Below, in pieces: positions 1 through 10,778 of a DNA stretch of 64,000 nucleotides (the first letter of the stretch is position 1; each line of letters starts with the position of its first letter). Both the position numbers and the translations under genes were made by a program. The stretch comes from Maridesulfovibrio zosterae DSM 11974. Its GTDB lineage: Bacteria; Desulfobacterota; Desulfovibrionia; Desulfovibrionales; Desulfovibrionaceae. The stretch spans positions 1-64,000 of the forward strand of contig NZ_AUDC01000015.1 in assembly GCF_000425265.1 (NCBI RefSeq). The letters run 5' to 3'. A model generated the notes under the pieces. That model saw only the letters and a list, made by a program, of their open reading frames with translations, did no database searches and had not been told where the DNA came from.

Positions 1-1479
1 AATCACTTTTTAAAAGTTTTTCCTGAGCTCCGTCCAGCAAAACCTTCCGAAACCAGCTCGCGTCATCTATTCAAGATATCCGCTCAGCCTGCTGCTCAAT
101 TAAACTTTTATTCAATGATCTCAACACCTTGCGTTTTCGCTCAGTGCGGATTGGGAAACTATGTGAACCCGATCCAGAAGTCAACCATTTTATGACCGGT
201 CAGTCAAAAAAAATCTCAGCTGCGCTGTGCCACTTAAGGCCGCACTCAGCCGAGAAAGAGGTTCTAGATAAAACACACCGCCACGTCAACTGCTTTTTGA
301 ATTATTCTTTGGGATTTCCATCACACTGGATTATCGTATATGATTCTGATGAAATGTAATCACTGACAGAAAACATTCAAAGTGCAAGAACTCTTCACTA
401 CGCATTAAAAATGAGTTCATAAGACTCATCAAAAACTGCCCTTAAAGAGTATAGCTCTCTACTAATTAGATATGAAGAAAGACCTGCCGAGAAAAGATAG
501 AGAATTGTTAGCTTATTCCATTGGAGTTACGTCGCTTTGTTTAATAGAACTATAATGAAACATAAAAAACATTTTTCAATTATAAAAAGAAAAAGGTTTA
601 CACCCAGTTAGGTGCAAACCTTTTTCTTTTATATGTCTTCATGAAAGTTATCGCGCTATGGAAAAGCCTACGAGAACTGCAGCTTCAGAAAACGTTTCTT
701 TCGCAAAACATTCTTTTGCGAGATGGTAATACAATATAGAAAAGACCCTAATATCAGCAGCAACAAGATTATCATCTTCTTACTGCTTTTATGCTATATC
801 TATTTACTAGATTACTCTGAAATGATTTCAAAGCATCACAAAAAGCGATCTTTAGGATAAAAGACAAATAATTTTTAAACTACAATTGTTGTACATACTC
901 CGATGGTTTCTTCTATTTAAATAAAAAGTATCCCCACTAGATACTTTGCATACAACAGCCCACCCAACGCAGGGTTTTATAATATAAGCAAAATACGCAC
1001 CAAATAATTTAGCCATTAATATCAGACACTTGTTATTTTTAATAATTTTATAATTGCCCCGAGTATTATCGGTTAAAAACCATGGACTCCATATAAATAA
1101 CTATTAAAAGGTTTAACCCTAATAATTATCAAGTTATTTCAACAACTTAATTCGAAGTGACTTTTTTACACATCTTATTCATTCAAATGAGTCAAAATAA
1201 CACACTTCAATTATTAATCTTATCTAACCTAATAGTTAGCTGATATACTGCCAAAAATATCTTCTGTGGTAACATTTTTTAGTTCCACTGGAAGCAATAC
1301 ATGCCAATAACCCAAATTCAGTTTTCATATCCATATATACATTATCTTACGAGCTACAGTCATCATCATTGACAAGCCTGCTTAACTCTGTTGTATCGAA
1401 GTGATTAAACGAAGCAACAGGTCCACAACTCAGGATAATTTCAGCATTTATAATGACTGATATGCGAGGAGATTACAGA
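1..1479. other. Intergenic region without a supported gene
   Basis: About 1.48 kb of AT-rich sequence with no reading frame I would defend. A 76-codon frame at 129-359 has no ribosome binding site and no recognisable family. The only clear structure is a long hairpin at 584-631. A TATACT preceded by TG at 1244-1249 could be an extended -10 element for the MFS gene, but there is no good -35 and the leader would exceed 200 bases. No tRNA or riboswitch fold was recognised. Confidence 0.6.
584..631. terminator. Bidirectional intrinsic terminator
   Basis: Left arm 584-604 pairs with right arm 611-631 over 21 positions, with one internal mismatch and one at the outer end, around a 6-base loop (cagtta). 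The arms begin with an A-rich run and end with a T-rich run, so the hairpin has terminator form in both directions. It probably ends a transcript that enters from outside the window. Confidence 0.75.
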
Positions 1480-2688
1480 GTGAAAAGACTTTTTAATTAT
1501 TTCCGGCTAAGCAGTTTGGACCAATGCTCTGAGTCAAAACGACGGACAGCACAAGGGGTTCTTGGATCAGCTTTCTTTTCCACTTTAGGAGTCGGAGCTT
1601 TCACGTTCGCCTTGTCTGTAAATGCCCAGTCAGCAGGGTTATCGCCATCATGGCTTGGGCTTGCATTTTCCGGCTATTTTCTTGCCCGTTTAGTTCTTGC
1701 TCCACTTGCCGGTTATGGAGCAGATTTTATCGGAGCCATGCCGCTTCTGCTTATAGCCTCAGCTGCAGGAACCGCAATTCCTACACTTTATTATTTTTTT
1801 CCTATAAATGAGGCTCTTGGCATCATACAGATCTGTATGGGATTTTGTGCTGGAATAATCAAACCCGTAAGCATGTCTATTCTAGGAGAATGCGTGCCTC
1901 AAAATAAACGAGGTCGATTATTCGGTGCATACAATACATGCCTATATACAGCCCTTATATTCGGTCCGCTGGCAGGCGGAGCTGCTATAAATATTCAGGG
2001 GGGCATCAATACCCTGACCCTTGCCTGCCCCTGTATAGGTATGGGACTAACTTTTTTATTTTTCCTTCGGGCAAAATTTGTATCACCGCTTCACACAATG
2101 AAATCCGCCAAGGATAAAGAAGGACCACCATGGCGTAACATTACTTTTATAGCTCTTCTCTTAGCTGTGTTAGGAAGAACTATGGGGTCATCAGTAATCA
2201 TAACATTTTTACCCCGACTAATTAATGAACGCTTTGGATTAAGTGGTATTCTTGCAGGGATACTGTTTGCGCTACCCAACATAATCATTATCATTGGTAT
2301 GCCCGTCACTAGTAAATGGGCCGACATACGTGACAAAACCGGACTCACTTTTCTAGGCATGGGACTGTGCTCAGCATGTCTTTTCGGCTTTGGACAGTCT
2401 ATTCCGCTATGGTTCTTTGCCTGCCTGTCGGTGACGATGGGCCTTGGATCAGCTCTGTCACTTCCCTCTTCCATGTCACTTGCCGTCGACATGGGATCGT
2501 CCAAAGGCAGTATCATGGGAATATTTCTAGGCGCATCCAATCTTGGATTTGTATTTGGCCCCAGTCTAGCAGGATTTGCCGCGGAGTACGGAGGTATATC
2601 CGACGCCTTTGAACTGACAGCTCTTTTTGGGGGATTGTGCCTGCTACCTACTTTTCTGATTTTGAATAAGAAATTAAATGTAGAGTGA
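1480..2688 (+). CDS. MFS transporter
   Basis: Major facilitator superfamily permease with about 12 hydrophobic segments in two halves, split by a charged loop near the middle (around residues 195-220). The stretch NKRGRLFGAYNT after the fifth or sixth helix and the glycine-rich helices fit a drug or metabolite exporter. I prefer the GTG at 1480 because GCGAGGAG ends 8 bases upstream. An in-frame ATG at 1453 would add nine residues but has no ribosome binding site. It stands alone, with a 390-base gap before nqrA. The substrate cannot be told from sequence. Confidence 0.85.
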   Translation: MKRLFNYFRLSSLDQCSESKRRTAQGVLGSAFFSTLGVGAFTFALSVNAQSAGLSPSWLGLAFSGYFLARLVLAPLAGYGADFIGAMPLLLIASAAGTAIPTLYYFFPINEALGIIQICMGFCAGIIKPVSMSILGECVPQNKRGRLFGAYNTCLYTALIFGPLAGGAAINIQGGINTLTLACPCIGMGLTFLFFLRAKFVSPLHTMKSAKDKEGPPWRNITFIALLLAVLGRTMGSSVIITFLPRLINERFGLSGILAGILFALPNIIIIIGMPVTSKWADIRDKTGLTFLGMGLCSACLFGFGQSIPLWFFACLSVTMGLGSALSLPSSMSLAVDMGSSKGSIMGIFLGASNLGFVFGPSLAGFAAEYGGISDAFELTALFGGLCLLPTFLILNKKLNVE

Positions 2689-2859
2689 TTTGCGCGGGAC
2701 ATACTTTCTATAATATCATTTAAGAAATCAACGAATAAACATTAGACCTGCATGTAACTATTTATAAATATGAATACCTATAAAACCCATTATTTACACT
2801 TCTATAGCTGAAAAATTAATATTTATTCACAGTTACGATGGGTATTTTTTCACAAACTC

Positions 2860-2888
2860 TTGACGTATTAAATTCTTGTAGATAGGTT
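2860..2888 (+). promoter_or_regulatory. Possible sigma-70 promoter of nqr
   Basis: TTGACG at 2860-2865 is followed after 17 bases by TAGGTT at 2883-2888. The -35 is good and the -10 is weak. It is the best candidate ahead of nqrA and would leave a leader of about 185 bases that includes the 2993-3018 hairpin. Confidence 0.35.
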
Positions 2889-2992
2889 GTTAAACCAACG
2901 CAAAATTCTCCATGTGTACGTCCCACTCATCCGAACATCTGCTTTCGGAACACATAGGAGATAGATGAAATATCAGCCCGCCCACACAGGAT

Positions 2993-3018
2993 ACGCTTAA
3001 GCGCTAACGCTTATGCGT
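2993..3018. repeat. 11-bp inverted repeat in the nqr leader
   Basis: Arms 2993-3003 and 3008-3018 pair at 10 of 11 positions around a CTAA loop. It lies 60 bases before nqrA and is not followed by a T-run, so it looks more like an operator or an mRNA structure than a terminator. Confidence 0.5.
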
Positions 3019-3078
3019 GTCGATCAGTTGCACCCGAATTAAAGTCCGTTCAACCTTTAGGGACAAGGTGTATTTTCC

Positions 3079-4422
3079 ATGATAAAACTCAAGAAAGGAC
3101 TCGACATTCCTATCTCGGGCGAGCCTGTGCTGGATTTCTTTGAAGGAAATTCCCCACGGACCGTAGCTGTTCTTGGCGGAGATTATGTCGGCATGAAGCC
3201 GAGCATGTCTGTAGCTGTGGGCGATACGGTAAAACTCGGCCAAACGATCTTTTCCGATAAAAAGATCGAAGGCGTCGTTTTTACGGCTCCCGGGGCTGGT
3301 AAAGTCGTTGCCATCAATCGAGGTGAACGCAGAATTTTACAATCTGTGGTCATCGAACTCGACGAGACAGCCGGAGCTGTGGAATTTCCGAAATATGATT
3401 CGGAAAAGCTGCTTGATCTTGACCGTCAGGACGTAGTCGATAATCTGGTTAATTCCGGAATGTGGACTGCGTTTCGTACGCGTCCACTAAGCAAAACTCC
3501 ATCTCTGGACTCAATTCCACATTCCATTTTTGTCACGGCTATGGATACTAATCCACTGGCCGCAACCCCTTCCACAATCATCTGGAAAAATTCTGAAGCA
3601 TGGCAGGCCGGTCTTAGAATCCTTACACGACTAACCGAAGGTGAAATTCATGTCTGTGCAACAGACGATTTTGCCTTACCGCTTATTCAGGAAGTGAAAA
3701 TGCAGTTTTTTTCAGGCCCGCACCCTGCTGGACTTGTTGGAACTCACATTCACTTTATTGATCCGGTTGGACCGCAGAAAACTGTTTGGCATCTTGGTTA
3801 TCAGGATGTCATTGCTTTCGGTAAGCTTTTCACCACCGGCATGCTTCCGACCGAGCGATACATTTCTCTGGCCGGTCCTATGGTCAAACAACCACGCATC
3901 ATCAAGACCCGCATAGGAGCAGGACTAGATGACGTACTCGCCGGAGAAATCATGGCCGGAGATGTCCGTGTTATTTCCGGATCAGTCCTTTCCGGCTTCA
4001 AAGCCGAAGGTCCACTTGGCTTTTTAGGCCGCTTCCACAACCAGATTACAGCTTTATCCGAAGGCGGAAAACGCGAATTTCTGGGATGGATGGCACCTGG
4101 TAAAGACAAGTTTTCGATCAAGCCCGTGTTTTTGTCAGCCTACCTCAAGAATAAAAAACGCTTTGCACTGAATACCTTATTAGGTGGCAGTCACAGAGCA
4201 ATCTTCCCGACAGGAGCATTCGACGAGGTTATGCCTCTTGATATCCTGCCGACATATCTTGTGCGTGCTCTGGCAGTCATGGACACGGACGAAGCTCAGG
4301 CACTTGGCTGCCTGGAACTCGATGAGGAAGATCTCGCCCTCATGTCCTTCGTGGACTGCGGCAAGAACGATTTCGGGCAGATGCTGCGCGAAGTCCTCAC
4401 TCTTATCGAGAAGGAAGGATAA
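3079..4422 (+). CDS. nqrA: Na+-translocating NADH-quinone reductase subunit A
   Basis: NqrA is the large peripheral cytoplasmic subunit of the Na+-pumping NADH:quinone oxidoreductase, which passes electrons from NADH to quinone and exports sodium. The 447-residue length matches the family. The N-terminal lipoyl-like fold is visible in the run [11 protein letters not shown] around residue 55, and there are no membrane segments, as expected. It opens an operon in which all six subunits follow in the canonical order A-B-C-D-E-F, only 6 bases ahead of nqrB. The ATG has a modest AAGG-type ribosome binding site. Confidence 0.96.
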   Translation: MIKLKKGLDIPISGEPVLDFFEGNSPRTVAVLGGDYVGMKPSMSVAVGDTVKLGQTIFSDKKIEGVVFTAPGAGKVVAINRGERRILQSVVIELDETAGAVEFPKYDSEKLLDLDRQDVVDNLVNSGMWTAFRTRPLSKTPSLDSIPHSIFVTAMDTNPLAATPSTIIWKNSEAWQAGLRILTRLTEGEIHVCATDDFALPLIQEVKMQFFSGPHPAGLVGTHIHFIDPVGPQKTVWHLGYQDVIAFGKLFTTGMLPTERYISLAGPMVKQPRIIKTRIGAGLDDVLAGEIMAGDVRVISGSVLSGFKAEGPLGFLGRFHNQITALSEGGKREFLGWMAPGKDKFSIKPVFLSAYLKNKKRFALNTLLGGSHRAIFPTGAFDEVMPLDILPTYLVRALAVMDTDEAQALGCLELDEEDLALMSFVDCGKNDFGQMLREVLTLIEKEG

Positions 4423-4428
4423 GATCTT

Positions 4429-5628
4429 ATGAGTACTTTGCTTAATAAAATACATGATGCTGTCACCGGAGATGGAAAGTACAAAAAGTACTATCCGCTC
4501 TACGAGATGGTGGATACCTTCCTGTTCTCCCCTCCCGAGACCAGTTCGGGTGCCCCGCATGTTCGAGATGCCATCGACCTGAAAAGAGTCATGATTACCG
4601 TTGTTTTCGCTCTGATACCCTGTTTCTACATGGCCATGTGGAACACTGGATATCAAGCCAATTCAGCACTTTCTGTAATGGGACTTGAAGCAGGTACCGG
4701 CTGGCGCTGGAGCGTAATGCATCTTCTTGGCCTTGCAGCAAATCCAGCAAGTTTTGCATCCAATGTTATTTTGGGCGCTCTATACTTCTTCCCGATTTAT
4801 ATTGTCTGCAATATCGTGGGTGGATTTTGGGAAACTCTGTTTGCTGTTATCCGCAAACACGAAATAAACGAAGGATTCCTTGTAACAGGATCACTCATTC
4901 CACTTATAGTTCCTCCGCATATTCCACTCTGGCAGTTGGCATTGGCAACCAGTTTCGGTGTTGTAATAGGTAAGGAAATCTTTGGTGGTACAGGAAAGAA
5001 CATCCTTAACCCGGCCTTACTAGCCCGTGCCTTCCTCTTCTTTGCCTATCCGGCTCAGATATCAGGTAACAGTGTATGGGTTGCTGTAGATGGTTACTCC
5101 GGTGCAACTCCTCTGGCATTAGCCTCCGGCGGAGGACTCAGTGCTGTCATGGCCAAATATTCATGGTGGGATTGTTTTATAGGAACCATTCCCGGTTCAA
5201 TAGGTGAAACGTCAACCTTGGCATGTCTTATCGGTGCAGTAGTTCTCTGCATAACAGGTATTGCCTCCTGGCGGATCATGGTTTCCATCCTCGCCGGTGC
5301 TTTCTCTATAGCTATTATATTCAATGCTGTTGGAAGTGCAACCAACCCTATGATGACAGTCAGCCCTCTGTGGCATCTCGTTATGGGCGGTCTGGCTTTC
5401 GGTATGGTCTACATGGCTACTGACCCGGTTTCATCCTCAATGACTCCCAAAGGGCAATACTATTACGGGGCACTTATCGGAATAATGATTATTCTGATAC
5501 GAACAGTCAACCCGGCCTATCCCGAAGGTGTTATGCTGGCAATTCTCTTTGGTAACGTATTTGCCCCAATTATCGACCACTTTGTCATGCGGGGTAATAT
5601 AAAACGTAGGATGGTGCGCAGTGTCTAA
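4429..5628 (+). CDS. nqrB: Na+-translocating NADH-quinone reductase subunit B
   Basis: Integral membrane subunit with about ten hydrophobic segments over 399 residues. It carries a covalently bound FMN on a threonine and takes part in sodium passage and quinone reduction. The flavinylation motif SGAT is present, with Thr227 as the expected attachment residue. ApbE, the enzyme that makes this bond, is encoded downstream in the same operon. The 3' end overlaps nqrC by eight bases, which suggests translational coupling. Confidence 0.96.
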   Translation: MSTLLNKIHDAVTGDGKYKKYYPLYEMVDTFLFSPPETSSGAPHVRDAIDLKRVMITVVFALIPCFYMAMWNTGYQANSALSVMGLEAGTGWRWSVMHLLGLAANPASFASNVILGALYFFPIYIVCNIVGGFWETLFAVIRKHEINEGFLVTGSLIPLIVPPHIPLWQLALATSFGVVIGKEIFGGTGKNILNPALLARAFLFFAYPAQISGNSVWVAVDGYSGATPLALASGGGLSAVMAKYSWWDCFIGTIPGSIGETSTLACLIGAVVLCITGIASWRIMVSILAGAFSIAIIFNAVGSATNPMMTVSPLWHLVMGGLAFGMVYMATDPVSSSMTPKGQYYYGALIGIMIILIRTVNPAYPEGVMLAILFGNVFAPIIDHFVMRGNIKRRMVRSV

Positions 5629-6400
5629 CGATTCCACGAAAAATGTACTTGTTGTGGCGTTTTCCCTGTGCCTTGTATGCTCACTGCTTGTTTCTACCGC
5701 AGCTGTCGGTTTAAAATCCATTCAGGAAGAAAACAAAGTTCAGGAGCGCAAGGAGAACATTCTCAAAGCTGCCGGTATCTATGATGAAGATGCATCAATA
5801 GATGAACTTTATAAACAGATCGAACCTAAAGTGGTTGATCTGTCTACAGGCGAATACGTAGATATGGATGCAGCCACCTTTGATCAGCGTAAGGCAGCCA
5901 AAGATCCGGCATCCAGCGTTGCTATCCCGTCCGATAAAGATAAGGCTGGCATTGGACACCGTTCCAAATATGCCAGTGTCTATCTGCTGAAAGACGGCAA
6001 CGAGCTCAAACGCATTGTACTGCCAATCCACGGTAAAGGATTATGGTCTACAATGTATGGATTTATAGCTCTTGCTCCTGATTTCAACACAGTCAAGAAC
6101 TTCGGTTTCTACGAACACGGTGAAACTCCTGGCCTAGGTGGCGAAGTTGATAATTCTGACTGGAAGAGTCTGTGGGTAGGCAAAAAAATATATAACGACA
6201 AAGGTGAGCCGATTATCGATGTAGTTAAAGGGACTGTCAATCCCAGCGATCCTAAAGCCGAGTATGAAATAGACGGATTAGCAGGTGCCACCCTGACATC
6301 ACGCGGTGTAGCTAATCTGGTTCAATACTGGCTGGGCAAAGGCGGCTTTGAGCTATACCTCGAGCGGCTAGCAAAAGAGGGAGGCGATAATAATGGCTAA
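5621..6400 (+). CDS. nqrC: Na+-translocating NADH-quinone reductase subunit C
   Basis: Subunit with one N-terminal membrane anchor (about residues 8-28) and a large periplasmic domain with the second covalent FMN. The motif GATLTS (residues 222-227) places the FMN on Thr224. At 259 residues it is normal in length. Start and stop overlap nqrB and nqrD by eight bases each, so B-C-D are tightly coupled. Confidence 0.96.
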   Translation: MSNDSTKNVLVVAFSLCLVCSLLVSTAAVGLKSIQEENKVQERKENILKAAGIYDEDASIDELYKQIEPKVVDLSTGEYVDMDAATFDQRKAAKDPASSVAIPSDKDKAGIGHRSKYASVYLLKDGNELKRIVLPIHGKGLWSTMYGFIALAPDFNTVKNFGFYEHGETPGLGGEVDNSDWKSLWVGKKIYNDKGEPIIDVVKGTVNPSDPKAEYEIDGLAGATLTSRGVANLVQYWLGKGGFELYLERLAKEGGDNNG

Positions 6401-7010
6401 ATTCAGAGAAGTTTTGCTCAAACCGCTTCTGGAAGATAATCCAATTGCCGTCCAGATCCTCGGGATTTGTTCTGCTCTGGCTGTTACCACCAAACTGGAA
6501 ACGGCGTTTGTTATGAGCCTTGCAGTAACTTTTGTTACCGCAGCATCAAACGTATCGGTAAGTGCTATTCGAAAGCACATTCCATCCAGCATCCGCATCA
6601 TTGTCATGATGACTATCATTGCCACACTGGTAATCATAGTAGATCAGTTCCTTAAAGCCTTCGCCTACGGGGTCAGCAAACAGTTATCCGTTTTCGTCGG
6701 ACTGATTATCACTAACTGCATTGTTATGGGCCGTGCTGAGGCATTTGCCATGCAAAATGAGCCGAAACTAAGCCTTGCTGATGGTATCGGTAACGGTTTG
6801 GGATACGGACTTATACTTCTGACAGTCGCCTTTTTGCGCGAACTGTTCGGATCAGGCAAACTGTTCGGCCTCAGTATCTTTAAGCTGTCTTCCGAAGGCG
6901 GCTGGTACGAACCGAATGGACTTATGCTTCTGCCACCAAGCGCATTCTTCATCATCGGACTGCTCATATGGTCTGTGAACACTTATGAAAAGCGGAAGAA
7001 CAAGCGCTAA
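6393..7010 (+). CDS. nqrD: Na+-translocating NADH-quinone reductase subunit D
   Basis: Small integral membrane subunit (205 residues, about six membrane segments) that forms an inverted pair with NqrE. The family holds an intramembrane iron-sulfur centre between D and E. The expected cysteines are seen at Cys26 (ILGICS) and Cys109 (TNCIVMGR). It is closely related to RnfE, but the neighbours settle the NQR assignment. Confidence 0.95.
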   Translation: MAKFREVLLKPLLEDNPIAVQILGICSALAVTTKLETAFVMSLAVTFVTAASNVSVSAIRKHIPSSIRIIVMMTIIATLVIIVDQFLKAFAYGVSKQLSVFVGLIITNCIVMGRAEAFAMQNEPKLSLADGIGNGLGYGLILLTVAFLRELFGSGKLFGLSIFKLSSEGGWYEPNGLMLLPPSAFFIIGLLIWSVNTYEKRKNKR

Positions 7011-7028
7011 GCCCGAAAGGAGTGAGCT

Positions 7029-7637
7029 GTGGAACACTTAATTAATATATTCGTCAAATCGATTTTTATCGAAAATATGGCGCTGGCCTTCTTCCTGGGC
7101 ATGTGTACCTATTTGGCTGTGTCCAAAAAGGTTGCTACCGCTATGGGTCTGGGAGTGGCTGTTGTCGTTGTTATGACGATTACGGTCCCGGTCAATAACC
7201 TGCTTTATAACTACTTCCTGCGCGAAGGAGCATTATCATGGGCCGGGTTCGGTGATACCGACCTGACCTTTGTCGGTCTGATCTCATACATCGGAGTTAT
7301 CGCAGCTATCGTCCAGATTATGGAAATGGCTCTCGATAAGTATGTGCCCTCGCTATATAACGCCTTGGGTATCTTCTTGCCGCTGATCACTGTTAACTGT
7401 GCCATATTAGGAGCATCTCTCTTTATGGTCGAACGTGATTACAACTTTACTGAATCCGTGACCTTCGGTTTCGGTTCCGGTGTAGGTTGGGCGCTGGCCA
7501 TTGTTGTGCTGGCCGGTATCCGCGAAAAGATGAAGTACTCGGATGTACCGGAAGAACTTCAGGGACTCGGCATCACGTTTATCGTGGTAGGTCTTATGTC
7601 ATTTGGATTCCTATCGTTTTCCGGCATTCAGATGTAG
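7029..7637 (+). CDS. nqrE: Na+-translocating NADH-quinone reductase subunit E
   Basis: Membrane partner of NqrD with about six membrane helices in 202 residues. Cys26 (LGMCTYLA) and Cys124 (VNCAILGA) match the residues that complete the intramembrane iron-sulfur site. Translation starts at GTG 7029, with AAAGGAGTGAG just upstream. A 64-base gap follows, longer than the other gaps in the operon. Confidence 0.95.
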   Translation: MEHLINIFVKSIFIENMALAFFLGMCTYLAVSKKVATAMGLGVAVVVVMTITVPVNNLLYNYFLREGALSWAGFGDTDLTFVGLISYIGVIAAIVQIMEMALDKYVPSLYNALGIFLPLITVNCAILGASLFMVERDYNFTESVTFGFGSGVGWALAIVVLAGIREKMKYSDVPEELQGLGITFIVVGLMSFGFLSFSGIQM

Positions 7638-7701
7638 GAGCTTTGGGTGCGTCTTGCGCCCACTTGTTTAAGAACCGTCAAACTATGGGAAGTGAAGAAC
7701 C

Positions 7702-8928
7702 ATGGTTGAAATAATACTCGGCGTAACGATGTTTACCGGCGTAGTTCTTGCGCTGTGCGTGTTCATCCTGCTTGCCCGGGCAAAACTTGTCCCGAGCGGC
7801 GAGGTGAGCATCGAAATTAACGGAGACCCGGAAAAGACTATTGAAGTCAGACCGGGAGCCAAACTCCTTGGCGTATTGGCCGAAAAAGAGATCTACGTTC
7901 CCTCTGCTTGCGGTGGTGGTGGATCATGCGGTCAGTGCAAATGCAAAGTCCATGAAGGCGGCGGAGACATTCTGCCGACAGAAACATCTCACATCAGCAA
8001 ACGTGAAGCCCGTGAGGGAACCCGTCTTGCCTGTCAGGTAAACGTCAAACAGGACATGAAGATTGCAGTTCCGGCTGAAATCTTTGATATCAAAAAATGG
8101 GAGTGCACGGTCAAATCCAATATCCCGCGTGCTACATTTATTAAAGAACTAACGTTGCAATTGCCTGATGGTGAAAATGTCGACTTCCGTGCAGGTGGTT
8201 ACATTCAGATTGAAGCTCCAGCCCACACTGTCCACTACAAGGATTTTGAAGTTGGAGACAGATTCAAAGAAGACTGGGATAAGTTTAACCTGTGGCGCTA
8301 TACCTCAGTGGTCAAAGAGCCAATTGTCAGAGCTTATTCCATGGCCAACTATCCTGATGAAAAAGGTATCATAATGCTTAATGTACGCGTTTGTCCGCCG
8401 CCGCCATTTGCGCCGGACTCCCCTCCCGGACAAATGTCCTCGTACATCTACAGTCTGAAGCCTGGTGATAAAGTTACTATCTCCGGTCCTTACGGCGAAT
8501 TCTTTGCCCGTGATACAGATGCAGAAATGATCTTTATCGGTGGTGGAGCGGGTATGGCCCCTATGCGCTCGCACATCTTCGATCAACTCAAACGCCTCAG
8601 TACCACTCGCAAAGTCAGCTACTGGTATGGAGCACGAAGCCTGCGTGAAATGTTCTATGTGGAAGAGTTCGATAAACTCGCCGAAGAGTGTCCGAACTTC
8701 ACATGGCATGTAGCACTTTCTGATCCTTTGCCTGAAGATAACTGGACTGGCTACACAGGCTTCATCCATCAGGTTCTGTACGACAACTATATTAAACAGC
8801 ACCCTGCGCCAGAAGACTGTGAATTCTATATGTGTGGACCGCCGATGATGGCATCTGCCGTAGAAAACATGCTCTTGTCTCAAGGGGTGGAAAAAGAAAA
8901 TATTATGTACGACAACTTCGGAGCCTAA
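7702..8928 (+). CDS. nqrF: Na+-translocating NADH-quinone reductase subunit F
   Basis: NADH-oxidising subunit and electron entry point. One N-terminal membrane helix (about residues 3-26) is followed by a 2Fe-2S ferredoxin domain whose four ligands are Cys70, Cys76, Cys79 and Cys111. An FAD domain with the RAYSMANY motif comes next, then an NADH-binding domain with [11 protein letters not shown]. The protein ends in YDNFGA, as the family does. The 408-residue length is normal. Confidence 0.97.
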   Translation: MVEIILGVTMFTGVVLALCVFILLARAKLVPSGEVSIEINGDPEKTIEVRPGAKLLGVLAEKEIYVPSACGGGGSCGQCKCKVHEGGGDILPTETSHISKREAREGTRLACQVNVKQDMKIAVPAEIFDIKKWECTVKSNIPRATFIKELTLQLPDGENVDFRAGGYIQIEAPAHTVHYKDFEVGDRFKEDWDKFNLWRYTSVVKEPIVRAYSMANYPDEKGIIMLNVRVCPPPPFAPDSPPGQMSSYIYSLKPGDKVTISGPYGEFFARDTDAEMIFIGGGAGMAPMRSHIFDQLKRLSTTRKVSYWYGARSLREMFYVEEFDKLAEECPNFTWHVALSDPLPEDNWTGYTGFIHQVLYDNYIKQHPAPEDCEFYMCGPPMMASAVENMLLSQGVEKENIMYDNFGA

Positions 8929-8954
8929 TTCGGCGATAGAAGTTGACAAAAAAA

Positions 8955-8989
8955 CCGTGGCTGGAAAAGAAACTGTTTTCCAGCCACGG
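8955..8989 (-). terminator. Strong hairpin after nqrF, oriented as an antisense terminator
   Basis: Perfect 14-bp arms at 8955-8968 and 8976-8989 surround a 7-base loop. On the plus strand there is no T-run after it, so nqr transcription can continue into apbE and the stem may protect mRNA. On the minus strand it is followed by a run of seven T, which makes a textbook terminator against antisense transcription. Confidence 0.65.
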
Positions 8990-9051
8990 GAACCATTAAA
9001 AAAACAACTGAATCGATAACCTTAAGAGATTTGTAATTAAAGGACAAATGA

Positions 9052-10086
9052 ATGAAATGCTTTTCGGGATTATTGAAAAAAATCGCTGTACTACTCATCC
9101 TGCTGACCGCGGTCAGTGGGTGCAGCGGAGAGCCGCAACCCGTGAAGCTTCGGGGAAAAGCAATTGGCACGATGTATTCCATAGTGGCTTTCGATCTCCC
9201 TGACAACATATCAGCTAAAGATCTGGACAAAGGGATTAATCAGGTCGTGTCCAGAGTAAACTCGGCTATGTCCCTGTTCAAATCTGATTCCGAACTATCA
9301 CGTTTTAACGCTCTGCACGATTCTAAATGGTTTCCCGTATCCCCAGAACTGGCAGAAGTAGTTAAAACAGCTAAAGAAATAAATGAATTAACGAATGGGG
9401 CTTTCGACATAACCGTGGCCCCGCTGGTCAACCTGTGGGGTTTTGGACCGGATAAACGTCCCGATGTTGTGCCCAGTGGTGCTGACATCAAAAAAGCATT
9501 ACAAAATGTTGGTTCACAGTTTATTGAAGTTCGCACTGATCCTCCGGCACTCAAAAAACTTAATCCAAGTTTAACCCTTGATCTGGCCGCCATAGCTAAA
9601 GGCTATTGCGTTGATGCAGTCAGCAATTGGCTTTTAAGCCGGAACATACCCAGCTTCATGGTAGAGATAGGTGGCGAAATCAGGACTAGGGGAACAAAAC
9701 CAGGCAGTGTTCCATGGCGAATAGCCGTTGAAAAACCGGTGAGCATGGAGAGATCTGTTCAAGCCGTAATATCATTCACAGATAAAGCGATGGCTACGTC
9801 AGGAGATTACCGGAACTATTTTGAAGTAGATGGCAAACGCTACTCTCATATTCTTGACCCAACCACAGGACGGCCGATTACCCATAAGCTGGTCTCGGTC
9901 AGTGTCATGAACGACACATGCACTCGCGCCGACGCTCTCGCAACAGGTATAACAGTGCTCGGCCCTGAGAAAGGTGTCGAAATGGCCAAAAAAGAAAACC
10001 TGTCCGCCTTTTTCATTGTGAAAACCGCCGATGGATTCGTTGAAATCGCAACGGGCGATTTCCCCAAACACGAAAATCTGAAGTGA
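9052..10086 (+). CDS. apbE: FAD:protein FMN transferase (lipoprotein)
   Basis: ApbE moves FMN from FAD onto the threonines of NqrB and NqrC on the periplasmic side. A lipoprotein signal is seen at residues 1-24, with lipobox AVSGC and Cys24 as the lipidation site. The body has family motifs, including KGYCVDAVSNWL, the EIGGEIRTRG stretch and the C-terminal HILDPTTGRP with a following DALAT. At 344 residues it is full length. Its place after nqrF and before nqrM fits NQR maturation. Confidence 0.94.
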   Translation: MKCFSGLLKKIAVLLILLTAVSGCSGEPQPVKLRGKAIGTMYSIVAFDLPDNISAKDLDKGINQVVSRVNSAMSLFKSDSELSRFNALHDSKWFPVSPELAEVVKTAKEINELTNGAFDITVAPLVNLWGFGPDKRPDVVPSGADIKKALQNVGSQFIEVRTDPPALKKLNPSLTLDLAAIAKGYCVDAVSNWLLSRNIPSFMVEIGGEIRTRGTKPGSVPWRIAVEKPVSMERSVQAVISFTDKAMATSGDYRNYFEVDGKRYSHILDPTTGRPITHKLVSVSVMNDTCTRADALATGITVLGPEKGVEMAKKENLSAFFIVKTADGFVEIATGDFPKHENLK

Positions 10087-10097
10087 GGAGATAAATC

Positions 10098-10301
10098 ATG
10101 ACAACTCTCATGATGGCAATCACAATTTTCGCTCTGGCCTTTGCAGGCCTGGCTATTGGAATTATATTTAAACGCAACTGTATAAGAGGCTCATGTCAAG
10201 GGTCTATTCAGGCCGGAGATGGTTCAGGATGCAGATGCGGCAAGTATGACTTTGATAAGAAAAAAACTGATGAAACTCATTCACCCAAGCCATTTCTATA
10301 G
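10098..10301 (+). CDS. nqrM: NQR maturation protein NqrM
   Basis: A 67-residue protein with one N-terminal membrane helix (about residues 3-24) and a cysteine-rich tail (NCIRGSCQGS, then GCRCGKYD). That is the pattern of NqrM, formerly DUF539, which is needed to install the iron centre in the NqrD/NqrE membrane pair. It starts 12 bases after apbE with GAGGAG upstream. Confidence 0.88.
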   Translation: MTTLMMAITIFALAFAGLAIGIIFKRNCIRGSCQGSIQAGDGSGCRCGKYDFDKKKTDETHSPKPFL

Positions 10302-10319
10302 GCTATCAGGAGAACCGAT

Positions 10320-10778
10320 ATGACAACAGTCCAGACCGCAAAAGATGTTATTGATCAGGTCAAGGCTTTTCACAGAAAGTTGGGTGATTTTTACCAGAAT
10401 TTATCCGACAAGGTTGAAAAAGAAAGAGTCAAAATCCTTCTTGAATATATGAGTCGCCACCAAGACAATTTAGCTGCAATTTTGGAAGAATATGAGGCAG
10501 ATCTATCCGAAAACATACTGAACACATGGTTTATGTATGTGAATAAGGAGTGTGACCTTACTCCGTTTTTTAATGCCAATCTCGGCCCCGATATGACTGC
10601 CCAGCAAATAATCAAGGTTGCCGTAGAACTGGACCAATGCCTGCTCGAAACTTATGAAGCCATGCTTCATAAGGAAGTTCCTGATGAGGTCACTAAGGTT
10701 TTTCAAGGTTTACTTGAAATGGAGAAAAAAGAAAAAAATAAGATGGCTAAAAATGCGCTCAAAATCGAAACCATGTAA
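10320..10778 (+). CDS. Small helical protein, possibly ferritin-like
   Basis: A 152-residue, strongly helical, acidic protein with no membrane segment and no signal peptide. It begins 19 bases after nqrM with AGGAG upstream, so it is likely the last gene of the nqr operon. The arrangement of long amphipathic helices with scattered Glu and His (for example EYMSRHQDNLAAILEEYE) suggests a ferritin- or rubrerythrin-like four-helix bundle, but I do not see a full set of ExxH metal ligands. Function unknown. Confidence 0.7.
   Translation: MTTVQTAKDVIDQVKAFHRKLGDFYQNLSDKVEKERVKILLEYMSRHQDNLAAILEEYEADLSENILNTWFMYVNKECDLTPFFNANLGPDMTAQQIIKVAVELDQCLLETYEAMLHKEVPDEVTKVFQGLLEMEKKEKNKMAKNALKIETM

Larger units (their letters stand above)
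2689..3078. other. Leader and control region of the nqr operon
   Basis: This 390-base gap holds no gene. It carries a possible sigma-70 promoter at 2860-2888 and an 11-bp inverted repeat at 2993-3018, listed separately. An ACCCAT/ATGGGT pair about 50 bases apart around 2795-2845, followed by a T-run, is a poor terminator candidate for the upstream MFS gene. Confidence 0.5.

Noticed and set aside
129-359. 76-codon open frame near the window start
   Set aside because: No ribosome binding site, no recognisable domain, and composition like the surrounding non-coding DNA.
2091-2702. 203-codon frame on the minus strand within the MFS gene
   Set aside because: It is antisense to a clear membrane protein and has shadow-like composition (rich in Ser, Pro and Arg).
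3079-10301. Rnf complex as an alternative to NQR
   Set aside because: NqrA and NqrF types, SGAT flavin sites and nqrM all fit NQR; rnfB- and rnfC-type genes are absent.
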